A stretch of 21,119 bases of DNA from CAIJXB01 sp964439595 (GTDB taxonomy: Bacteria > Chlamydiota > Chlamydiia > Chlamydiales > Rhabdochlamydiaceae): the NCBI GenBank assembly GCA_964439595.1, contig CAYTOK010000024.1:1-21119 (forward strand). Reading direction: 5' to 3'. Shown here one piece after another: positions 7,907 to 15,359 of this stretch. The first letter of the stretch is position 1. Every line of letters starts with the position of its first letter. Made by a program: the position numbers and the translations under genes. The notes beneath the pieces were generated by a model. The model was not told the origin of the DNA. It was given only the letters and a program-made list of their open reading frames with translations, and made no database searches.

Positions 7907-9130
7907 TTATGTAGAAGTAGCTGCTTTTGGAGCTGGTTTGATAAGAAGAAGTAGGGGGAGCGCTACTGCCGCTGCTGCGCCGCTAAACACAAATGCTAGT
8001 GTGGGACCATATAAGTCAAAGAGCCATCCCATGGAGCAGTTAGCTGTAAATAGCGCAACTGCGGTGACTAGGTAGTATACGCCAAATGCAGTTCCTCGAA
8101 GCGTTCTTTGCGACGCATCAGCTACAAGAGCTAAAAAGATGCTTTGTGTAATACCCATCTGCATTCCCCATAGAGCAGAGCCTAAAATGATCCCTGGAAT
8201 TCCTATAATAAATCCTAGACAGAAATTAGCTAAAATGGTGATCGAGAAGCCAATCGCAAGCAAGATGCGACGATCTATCCTGTCGGATAGTCTTCCTACA
8301 GGGAAAGCAGAAAGGAGCGCTGTGAGATTTTGGATAACCATAATGATAGAAATATCTGTTAGGGGAAATCCTATTCTTTCCGCTTGGAGTATGCGATAAG
8401 CGCCGCTATAGTTCGACGTCATGAAGACGCCAGATACAAGGGTGATACACCAAAAAGCTTTGCCTAGGTGGGGGATTTTTTTTACTTGCTCTAGTAAAGA
8501 AAAGGTAGTTTTTTCCTTCTCTACTTTTACGGGAGAGGTTGCGATGGGGTCTTTAACAAAGAACGTTAGAGCAAGGATAGCTAGTAAAGGGGGGATGGCA
8601 GCAATCCAAAAGATGAACTCATAGTTGTTGTTTGTTGCCCTCATGAGGTACACAATGCTTGTAGCTCCTAAAAGAGATCCTACGAGGCCAAGAGATTGCC
8701 TAAGTCCATAACAAGTCCCTTTTGTTCCTTTAGGCGCAATGTCGCCAACAAGAGCTTCTCTTGGCGTTGCTTGTACCCCATTGGAGATTCTATCGGTAAG
8801 TTTAGCTCCATAAACCCACCATACGCTAGAAGCTAAAGCAAAGACTGGCCTTGAAAGAAACGTAAAGGCATAAGCAAAAAGAAGGATGGGTTTACGCTTT
8901 CTTAAGTAGTCGCTTAGGATTCCGGAGAAAATACGGGTAATCCAAGAACAAAATTCCACTCCCCCTTCAAGAATCCCCAAATGAAATGCTGCAAGTCCGA
9001 ATACCTGTGTTATATATAAAGGGGTAAGGCTAAAGATCATAATCGAAGAAAGGTTCATAAGGAGGGTAACAAGTCCTATGATCCAAATGGCCCTCGGGAT
9101 CTGTTTCAAGTTGTGCTCAGGTAGTTTCAT
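7907..9130 (-). CDS. Major facilitator superfamily transporter
   Basis: An inner-membrane secondary transporter of about 407 residues. About twelve hydrophobic segments can be followed, in two halves separated by a charged loop (VKDPIATSPVKVEKEKTTF). The MFS loop signature between helices 2 and 3 appears as SGILSDYLRKRKP, and its repeat in the second half as VGRLSDRIDRRIL. The N-terminal segment (IPRAIWIIGLVTLLMNLSSIMIFSLTPLYI) resembles a widespread MFS group with unassigned drug or small-molecule substrates, so specificity is unknown. The start is set at ATG (9130); an in-frame TTG lies two codons upstream. The Shine-Dalgarno sequence is weak. It is convergent with the outer membrane protein gene and divergent from the 839-residue gene. 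Confidence 0.85.
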   Translation of the reverse strand: MKLPEHNLKQIPRAIWIIGLVTLLMNLSSIMIFSLTPLYITQVFGLAAFHLGILEGGVEFCSWITRIFSGILSDYLRKRKPILLFAYAFTFLSRPVFALASSVWWVYGAKLTDRISNGVQATPREALVGDIAPKGTKGTCYGLRQSLGLVGSLLGATSIVYLMRATNNNYEFIFWIAAIPPLLAILALTFFVKDPIATSPVKVEKEKTTFSLLEQVKKIPHLGKAFWCITLVSGVFMTSNYSGAYRILQAERIGFPLTDISIIMVIQNLTALLSAFPVGRLSDRIDRRILLAIGFSITILANFCLGFIIGIPGIILGSALWGMQMGITQSIFLALVADASQRTLRGTAFGVYYLVTAVALFTANCSMGWLFDLYGPTLAFVFSGAAAAVALPLLLLIKPAPKAATST

Positions 9131-9136
9131 ATGCAA

Positions 9137-9486
9137 ATATTTAAGTGGTAATGTTTTTTTAGTAAATCTAATGAAAATACGTTATTTTTTACTTTGTTGT
9201 TCTTTTTAAAAGAAAAAGTTTTCACCTGTAATCTTAGCAAAAACCCTAGAGAAAAGGGGGGGAATGCATGCATAGTAAAAACCTTGTTGTAAAAAGTCAT
9301 AAGGTCCTATTCTAGCAAATTCTAAGGTATTTTTAATAGGAGTTTATTTCGAAATTTGCAGGGGAGTGTAAGTTGTTTATTTAACTCATTGTAAATAGGT
9401 TGGCTTGCTAGTGTTATATTAATATATATATTTTTTTAAAAAAAAGATATAAATATAATTATATATTACTGAAAAAGCGTGTCATT
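9137..9486. other. 350-base AT-rich divergent intergenic region
   Basis: No plausible gene or RNA gene is seen. The region separates the MFS gene (minus) from the 839-residue gene (plus), so it must hold both promoters. Notable contents are a run of G residues near 9257-9262 followed by ATGCATGCAT, and an almost pure A+T block at about 9413-9468 with opposed T and A runs. TTGTAA (9389) with TATATT (9415) is a poor promoter match with a long 20-base spacer. The downstream gene has no clear Shine-Dalgarno sequence. Confidence 0.5.
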
Positions 9487-12006
9487 ATGAGTAAAGTGCA
9501 AAGAGATCTTTCCGAGGTTATGAGTTTGTATAAAATTCCGGCGACCTCTCGCAGTAGTCAGGATGTTCTTGCACTACTTCATAAAATTCAAAATATTGTT
9601 TCAACAAGCTTGTGCCCTGATGCTGAAAAACAGTACTTACAGAGTCTCGCTCACGAGGTTTATACGCCACATTATTTTACTAGAGGTGAAGACTTTGTGA
9701 TAAAGCGGCTGTTCTTGGAGGTATTTGGGGATGATGTACAAGAAGCTTATTTGCGTATTAATCCTAAGGGATCCCCTGAGGGGGATAATTCAGAAGCTGT
9801 TATAGAAAAAGCAAAAAAGTATGGCTATGTCGGGAAAGATCCCTTAAAGGCAGCCGCTTACACCCTATCACTTTTAGAAGAGGTATCTAGCTTAAATGAT
9901 AAGGAAGGTCGGGCTTTATTTGGAAAAGGTTTTACTAGGGAAAACATCGAAGCGTTCTTAGAGGACTTAGATGTTACCCAGTTGTCAACAGTCCAATTTA
10001 GTGAAGAAAGAGCGTATAATAAGCTGGCTGCTTTTGCATTAAAAAAGTACAAGGAAGGTATTGAAGGCCCTAAGCCTACCTTAATTCTTGCAGAAAACAC
10101 TAAAAAGTCCCTGGGTACTACTATTATTAAGAGGGCTATTATGATAGGGGATACATCTTTAGTAAGAAGTGCTTTAGAGATCTTTACTCCTTTTATAGCG
10201 GATCATAGGCTATTTAATAGAGAAGAATGGGTTGATCTTATTTTTTCTTCAAAGGCAAGTGGAGGGGATAAAACTTGTATTACGACTCTTTTAACAGGTA
10301 AAAAAGGCTTTTTGGCAACGCAGAGGTCCTCTATTTTAACGAAGGCTATAGAAAGTGGAGATTTGTCTATAGTAAATGGGTGCTTAGGCGCGATTGCTTT
10401 TTTAGATGAAGAGGAAAAAAAAGCTATTTTAAAGGGAAAAAACTGGCAGGAGTTAGTTGTTAATTCTACACTAAAAATGACAGACAGAGTAAATATAAGC
10501 TATGCCTTGCATGATTCGGGAGTCCTTTTTACCAAGGATCATTTTGTAGGTCTTTTTGCAAGCGAAGAAAATCCCACGGCTTTTCTAAGTCTTTATGCTA
10601 AAAAGTTGCCACTTGCAGACAAGATGGATCTTTTAAGAATCGCAGTGCAGCTTAAGCGTGTGGATATTGTAAGGTTTTTTGTAGAGGATCCTGATTTTGG
10701 GTATTCAAAAGGTTTTAAGTTTTTTATTTCCAAGGCTCCCACTTTTTTTATAAAGCATACTCTTCAAGATCTTTTTCCGGATAGTATTTCTAGTGCTGAT
10801 CGAAATTACACTATATTTACACAAAAGGGTATTGGAGTCCATGAACTTGGAGTTAAAGTAATTTTGCAAAAGTCTTCCGAATCTTCTGACTTAGAGACAT
10901 TAAAACAACTTTCTCAGAATCCTGGAGTTGATCCGGTAGAAAAGGCTTATATTAAACTCATTACAACTGAAATCTATAGAAGATGTCAGAAACGGCATGA
11001 AAATAGTTCCGCGTTAGATTTTATTGCGAAGGGTAGGCTAGAAGAAATAACAAAGGCTTATAGGGTAATCAATCCGGTGGATCTTTCCAATAAAACAAAA
11101 GACGTTTTTAAAACAGTTCTTTGGAATAAAGAAATGTGCATAGATAAGCTTAAAAAAGAGCTAGTCAGAGCTCAAAGATATGGATATCTAGGAGACAATC
11201 CTCTAGAGGGTGAGGCCCACATAGAAGCTCTTATGGCTGAAATAGACAGTTTATCAACGGACTCTAAGAACTGTTTTTCCCCAAAAAAAGATGCTCTAGA
11301 GATTTTAGAGGATCCTGAGTTTGACGTAAATGGATATCAGAAATTTATAGATGAGATTCCATGTCGAATTGAGAGGAAAGGGCCCGTGGTATTTACTAGA
11401 TCTAACTATAACATGTTAGCTAAATTTATTTTAGAAAAAGTGCGTAGAAAAGCTGTTTTAAAGAAGATAGAAGAGGTGGGCAGTCCTGAAGGGATACTTA
11501 AGTCGCATTTATTGAGAGGTTATTTTGTGCAAGCTGCTGGAGGAAATTACGTAGAGACCGTTGAATTATTTCTAAAAATGGGAGCCCCAGTATATTGGCA
11601 GTCAGAAGCCTTACAAGCGGCCATAGAAAATGGTCATTTTAAGCTCGTAGAACTTTTAGCCACGAAAGATATGTTAAGAAACCAAAAGGATTTGAATTTG
11701 TCGATTCTTTCTACTGCAATTTCTTTTTCAGGGGACTCTGCTGTTAAATTAGCTATTTTAAATAAGCTATTTGAAATTGGATGGACGTGTTCGGACAGGG
11801 ATAAATGGTTAATTTTGGCATCAAATGAGACTTCACCTGAGATAATCCGTCTTTTTGCTGATAAACTCACTGAAGGGATTTTAGACAAACCAATGCAGGA
11901 AAAACAGCTGGAAATGGGACAAATGATCCTAGCTGCTGCAAATTCAAGCCTTAAAGAAGCTCTTCGAAAAAAGAGGGAAGATATTTTGAGAAGTAGTAAT
12001 CTCTAA
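9487..12006 (+). CDS. Large protein with degenerate ankyrin-like segments and an internal duplication, unknown function
   Basis: I do not recognise a named family. The 839-residue protein is soluble, helix-rich and charged, with no signal peptide or clear membrane segment. Several stretches look like degenerate ankyrin repeats: ILTKAIESGDLSIVNGCL (about 283-300), LLRIAVQLKRVDIVRFFVEDPDF (382-404), LQAAIENGHFKLVELLAT (709-726) and a following block to about 764. Reading the chain against itself shows a module of about 210-230 residues present twice (28-236 and 471-700), with AYLRINP/AYRVINP, AKKYGYVGKDPL/AQRYGYLGDNPL and YNKLAAFAL/YNMLAKFIL at matching places. It is monocistronic, after a long AT-rich leader. 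Ankyrin-type proteins of chlamydiae and other intracellular bacteria are often secreted into the host; an effector role is inferred. Its location beside the type III secretion operon may be coincidental. Confidence 0.75.
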   Translation: MSKVQRDLSEVMSLYKIPATSRSSQDVLALLHKIQNIVSTSLCPDAEKQYLQSLAHEVYTPHYFTRGEDFVIKRLFLEVFGDDVQEAYLRINPKGSPEGDNSEAVIEKAKKYGYVGKDPLKAAAYTLSLLEEVSSLNDKEGRALFGKGFTRENIEAFLEDLDVTQLSTVQFSEERAYNKLAAFALKKYKEGIEGPKPTLILAENTKKSLGTTIIKRAIMIGDTSLVRSALEIFTPFIADHRLFNREEWVDLIFSSKASGGDKTCITTLLTGKKGFLATQRSSILTKAIESGDLSIVNGCLGAIAFLDEEEKKAILKGKNWQELVVNSTLKMTDRVNISYALHDSGVLFTKDHFVGLFASEENPTAFLSLYAKKLPLADKMDLLRIAVQLKRVDIVRFFVEDPDFGYSKGFKFFISKAPTFFIKHTLQDLFPDSISSADRNYTIFTQKGIGVHELGVKVILQKSSESSDLETLKQLSQNPGVDPVEKAYIKLITTEIYRRCQKRHENSSALDFIAKGRLEEITKAYRVINPVDLSNKTKDVFKTVLWNKEMCIDKLKKELVRAQRYGYLGDNPLEGEAHIEALMAEIDSLSTDSKNCFSPKKDALEILEDPEFDVNGYQKFIDEIPCRIERKGPVVFTRSNYNMLAKFILEKVRRKAVLKKIEEVGSPEGILKSHLLRGYFVQAAGGNYVETVELFLKMGAPVYWQSEALQAAIENGHFKLVELLATKDMLRNQKDLNLSILSTAISFSGDSAVKLAILNKLFEIGWTCSDRDKWLILASNETSPEIIRLFADKLTEGILDKPMQEKQLEMGQMILAAANSSLKEALRKKREDILRSSNL

Positions 12007-12133
12007 GTAGTCGTAGCTGATATGGCTGCTTTTGAGATACAAAGAACACAACTTGTCTTCTTTCCTAAAATCTCTTTTAAGTTCCTGCAACTTGCTCTAG
12101 TTTTTTACATTCTTCTCGTGATTCCAACATAGT

Positions 12134-13717
12134 CTATGGCCAGAGAATCTTTTCCATCTCTTCATGTAGAGCGTAGGAAGAAGTGATTTCTTCAAGCGAT
12201 CTACGGAATCTATAGGACCAGTTAGAGGGTTGTAATGTGCCTGGGACGTTGATTCTTTCATCGTCTGGATTTGGAGAAACAAACTCTGGAAGAAGTGCTA
12301 GGTATTCAGAAAAAAGATTGATGTGAAAAAGACTAGAAGACGCGACGCTTTCTTTAAGGAGGCTTTGTCTTTGGAGGTAAGTGATCTCAGAGCTATAGTC
12401 CCACCCTTTTTGCTTAGCGTATGTTTTTGCTTCTACAGGGTAATCCCTCCACCACTGCTCTAATGTTGGAGAGTCATGTGTAGATATACAAGTTAGGCTC
12501 ATCCTTGGGTATTTTAAAGGATCTAGAAAATGAAGGTCCCCTTCCCAGTCCCTTTCCCAACGCATTACTTTAGTTCCTGGTATTCCCATTTTTTGTAGTA
12601 GGGGTCTTACCATATTAGGAATGGTTCCTAAGTCTTCTGCAATAGGCAGCATGGGAAATTCGCAGAGCACATCTAAAAGTTCTTTCCCGTGGGGCCCCCA
12701 CAGGTGTTCTTCTCCCGGGATGAAATACCCTTCTTTACTTTGGTGCCCTCTAGGAATAGCCCAAAGCCTAAAAAGGCCGACGGCATGGTCTATACGGTAG
12801 ATGTCGTAAAAATAAGAAGCGTATTTTAGCCGGTCCCTCCACCAACTGAAATTTGTTTTTTTTATATCAGACCAACGAGGCGCTGGAAATCCCCAGTTTT
12901 GCCCTTCTTTGCAATAGTTATCAGGAGGCGCTCCTATAGAGACGTCTAAGTTGAAAAATTCTGGTTGAAACCAAACATCAGCGCTATCTGGGCTAATTAA
13001 TATGGGTAGATCGCCTTTAAGAAATATATGGTATTTACGAGCCTCTTCTTTTACTTCCTTCATTTGAGTAAAGCAAAGATATTGCAGGACTAAATAAAAA
13101 AGCATTTCTTTTTCATGGGTTTTGAATAGCTCTTCTGTCTTATCTTTAGAAGTGTATTTAAGGTCATCCGGCCAGAAAGAAAAGGCTACATGTCCCATGT
13201 TATGTTGTAGAACCTTAAAAAGGGCATAGGGCCTTAGCCATGAATGTTCTTTTACAAAAGAGGTGAAGTGGGTGCTGCTTGTGAGAATATTTCCATATTG
13301 TTGGTAGTACTTAAATAAAATACTCATTTTGCGAGTGAGCACGGTAGAAAAAGAGATTTTTTCAGAGGTATTTAGATCTCTTAGGTCTGTAATTTGGTTT
13401 AGTAAGTCAGGGTCTTCAAGGTAGGGGAGTTTATGTAGAGATAGGTAGATAGGATGCAGGGCACAAGAAGAAAGGATGTTATAGGGGCTAGGATCAAATC
13501 CGGTATCGTTAATGGGAAGCAGTTGTATGATGTCCATACCTAGTTTAGCGCACCAAGGAAATAAGGGAAGTAAATCAAGAAATTCGCCAATACCTGAGCT
13601 TTTTTCTGTTTTTAAAGCACTTAAGGGTAAGTTGATGCCTATATGATTTTTTATTCCAATATTTTGCCACTGTAAGAAGGTTGGAGTGCTTTGGTCTATT
13701 TTTGAGGAGGGGGGCAT
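12134..13717 (-). CDS. malQ: 4-alpha-glucanotransferase (amylomaltase, GH77)
   Basis: MalQ transfers segments of alpha-1,4-glucan between chains, and in chlamydiae belongs to the glycogen synthesis and degradation set. The GH77 active site is visible: nucleophile Asp310 in YRIDHAVGLFR, acid/base Glu361 in PIAEDLGTI, and the third carboxylate Asp415 in ISTHDSPTLEQWW. Other family landmarks are WCAKLGMDIIQLLPINDTG near 55-73, PSPYNILSSCALHPIYLSL and GDLPILISPDSADVW. At 527 residues the length is normal. ATG 13717 is preceded by AAAAAGGAT. The gene starts 11 bases after the scc1 stop, so it is probably the last gene of the secretion operon. The same position (CT087 next to CT088) is known in C. 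trachomatis. The tight association of a sugar enzyme with secretion genes is conserved, but its reason is not evident. Confidence 0.95.
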   Translation of the reverse strand: MPPSSKIDQSTPTFLQWQNIGIKNHIGINLPLSALKTEKSSGIGEFLDLLPLFPWCAKLGMDIIQLLPINDTGFDPSPYNILSSCALHPIYLSLHKLPYLEDPDLLNQITDLRDLNTSEKISFSTVLTRKMSILFKYYQQYGNILTSSTHFTSFVKEHSWLRPYALFKVLQHNMGHVAFSFWPDDLKYTSKDKTEELFKTHEKEMLFYLVLQYLCFTQMKEVKEEARKYHIFLKGDLPILISPDSADVWFQPEFFNLDVSIGAPPDNYCKEGQNWGFPAPRWSDIKKTNFSWWRDRLKYASYFYDIYRIDHAVGLFRLWAIPRGHQSKEGYFIPGEEHLWGPHGKELLDVLCEFPMLPIAEDLGTIPNMVRPLLQKMGIPGTKVMRWERDWEGDLHFLDPLKYPRMSLTCISTHDSPTLEQWWRDYPVEAKTYAKQKGWDYSSEITYLQRQSLLKESVASSSLFHINLFSEYLALLPEFVSPNPDDERINVPGTLQPSNWSYRFRRSLEEITSSYALHEEMEKILWP

Positions 13718-13728
13718 GGCTATCCTTT

Positions 13729-14175
13729 TTAAGTGAGTGTGAATGGAGAGGCTAAGGAGCTTGTTTTTGGCTTAGAGACTAGCTCTATCCTTCCTTGATC
13801 CACAGCTTCTTTCCATTTTTTTCCTTTTTCAATAAATTCTTTTAGTTTTTGATTGAGCTCTTCTGCTGTAATGGATATAGGAAGGTAAAGTTGAAGAGCT
13901 AGCATGGTGTTTTTGTCGCTATAGGCAAAAGAACCCAAGGAGTCGATGTCGTGATTTGCTTTTAGAGCTGCTAATAGGGTTTCTTCTCTAAACTTACCAG
14001 CAGGAATAGAGGCTAAAAAAGAAGCTATGAGTATTTCTTGCTTACTTTCTTCATATTCTAGTTGTACATGGAGAATTTGCTCGATATTTAATTTGCAAGC
14101 AATGCCATTTTCTGCTTCTAGGGGAATGTGTAGGATGGCGCCTAATTCTTTAATGAGCTCTTCGAATTTATTCAT
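13729..14175 (-). CDS. scc1: Type III secretion chaperone, Scc1-like (CesT fold)
   Basis: A small acidic protein of 148 residues with the class I secretion-chaperone layout: N-terminal helix MNKFEELIKELGAIL, strands such as IACKLNIEQILHVQLEYE and EILIASFLASI, and helix GKFREETLLAALKANH, close to CesT-family proteins. In Chlamydia, Scc1 binds the gatekeeper CopN and assists its secretion; the position directly behind copN supports that identity. I start it at the inner ATG (14175), whose Shine-Dalgarno-like GAGGAAG comes just before. A further upstream ATG (14211) only adds a run of lysines and arginines read out of frame from the copN acidic-tail repeat and is an artefact. The start overlaps the copN stop by 8 bases, so the two are likely translationally coupled. 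Confidence 0.85.
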   Translation of the reverse strand: MNKFEELIKELGAILHIPLEAENGIACKLNIEQILHVQLEYEESKQEILIASFLASIPAGKFREETLLAALKANHDIDSLGSFAYSDKNTMLALQLYLPISITAEELNQKLKEFIEKGKKWKEAVDQGRIELVSKPKTSSLASPFTLT

Positions 14176-15337
14176 TTTCTTCCTCTTCTTCTTCCTCGTC
14201 TTCTTCTTCACTTTCTTCTTCTAACTTGTCGTCAAGCTCTTTGAGCACATCCATAAAAATAGTTAAAATATCTTGACGGTGCTGCTCAGATTTGAATAGC
14301 CTTGGGTCTACATTCCTTACCCCGTCACGCATCTGGGTAAAAAGGATCATTTCTGCAATCCATTCATCTTGTACGCCAAGTTGCACCCCAATTTGATAGA
14401 CTTTTTCTGCCGAAGGATATCTCTCTAAGAGCAGTTTTACAAAGAGTTTTGATAGAGTCTCGAACGTTACCTTGGGGGGAAGGTTATATCCTTCTCTTTC
14501 GTAAGAAGAGAAAATGAGGTGCATTCTTGATTTAAAAAAGCGGTACACACTTAAAATAGCCTGCATGGTCTTAGTTTCCGTCATAAGGGCAGAAAGTTCT
14601 CCTTTTTCAATGGAAGGCCCTTTAGATTTTAAATCACTTCCTAGTGAGTGGAAAATAAAAGCTATGACAGTTTTCATTTTTTCGAAGTTAAATGTTTCTG
14701 TAAATTCAGCAAAACGGGTTGCGGGGTCTTTTGGATTTTGTATTAGGCCTCTATATAGATCTCGAAGGCTTTGCATAGTGCCAAGGCCTTTTTGTGAAAA
14801 CTCTTTAGCCTGTTCTGCAATATTGCGTCCTGCTAGAATTTCTTTTCTATAATTTGCATTTAATTGTTTTTTGGCTTCTTTAAGGATAGCTACGAGCTCA
14901 GGAGGAGAGGTTTCCATAAGAAAATCTAAAGCTTCATCTGCCAGGTAGTGGTCCGGGTAAGATTCTAGTAGTTTTTTTAAGATATCCTGAGGGGAATCTT
15001 TACTAGAAATGCGCGCTCTAAGAGATAGAAGAGACCTAGATTGGAGTTCTGGATTTTTTCTTTGAAACTCTTCAGAAATAGATTCAATGCTACGCACTTC
15101 TGCGATAGCTTCGACTTCTTCTGCTTTTTCAGCTTCTTTGGTTTCTGATGCTTTTTTAGTTGTAGCTCTCTCAGAAAGAGGAACAAAGGTCCTTGTAACA
15201 GCTCTAAACAAGCCTTTATCTGCGTAGGCTTGCATATTGTCTTCTACAGCTTCTTGCGCAATCTCTTCTTGCCGACTTATTTCAAGATCGGCTTTTTCTA
15301 TACGAAACGACTGCATGTTATTGATGTCATTTGTCAT
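14168..15337 (-). CDS. copN: Type III secretion gatekeeper CopN (YopN/SctW family, with TyeA-like C-terminus)
   Basis: CopN plugs the secretion channel until host contact and is itself exported; in C. pneumoniae/trachomatis it also acts in the host cell. The first ~100 residues are polar and disordered-looking, as expected for a secretion signal and chaperone-binding region. The HrpJ/YopN-type helical core follows (about 105-260). A TyeA-like block comes last (YRFFKSRMHLIFSSYEREGYNLPP through QLGVQDEWIAEMILFTQMRDGVRN). At 389 residues it is a little shorter than the roughly 420 of C. trachomatis. The last ~20 residues are almost entirely Glu and Asp, encoded by a GAA/GAG triplet tract, which I do not recall from the family. 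It begins 22 bases after cdsV, with AGGAAA upstream, and overlaps scc1. Identity rests on weak motifs plus very strong gene order. Confidence 0.88.
   Translation of the reverse strand: MTNDINNMQSFRIEKADLEISRQEEIAQEAVEDNMQAYADKGLFRAVTRTFVPLSERATTKKASETKEAEKAEEVEAIAEVRSIESISEEFQRKNPELQSRSLLSLRARISSKDSPQDILKKLLESYPDHYLADEALDFLMETSPPELVAILKEAKKQLNANYRKEILAGRNIAEQAKEFSQKGLGTMQSLRDLYRGLIQNPKDPATRFAEFTETFNFEKMKTVIAFIFHSLGSDLKSKGPSIEKGELSALMTETKTMQAILSVYRFFKSRMHLIFSSYEREGYNLPPKVTFETLSKLFVKLLLERYPSAEKVYQIGVQLGVQDEWIAEMILFTQMRDGVRNVDPRLFKSEQHRQDILTIFMDVLKELDDKLEEESEEEDEEEEEEENE
14171..14222 (-). repeat. GAA/GAG triplet-rich tract at the copN end
   Basis: On the minus strand this segment is a degenerate run of GAA/GAG codons with a few GAT/GAC/AGT interruptions, encoding the acidic tail of CopN. 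It carries the purine-rich ribosome-binding site and start of scc1. Such triplet tracts can change length by slippage in units that keep the frame. Confidence 0.7.
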
Positions 15338-15359
15338 CTTTGCTGTTTCCTACTGCGTT

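Noticed and set aside
12079..12108. Possible terminator after the 839-residue gene (AAGTT-CCTGC-AACTT then a T run)
   Set aside because: The stem is only five or six base pairs and the T run begins ten bases after it; too weak to list.
14173..14211. A longer scc1 beginning at ATG 14211 with a lysine/arginine-rich leader
   Set aside because: The basic run is the copN GAA/GAG tract read in another frame; the inner ATG has its own Shine-Dalgarno sequence and gives the usual chaperone length.
14027..14224. Plus-strand frame ending in a phenylalanine-rich run over scc1/copN
   Set aside because: It is the antisense of the acidic triplet tract and of scc1; no coding features.
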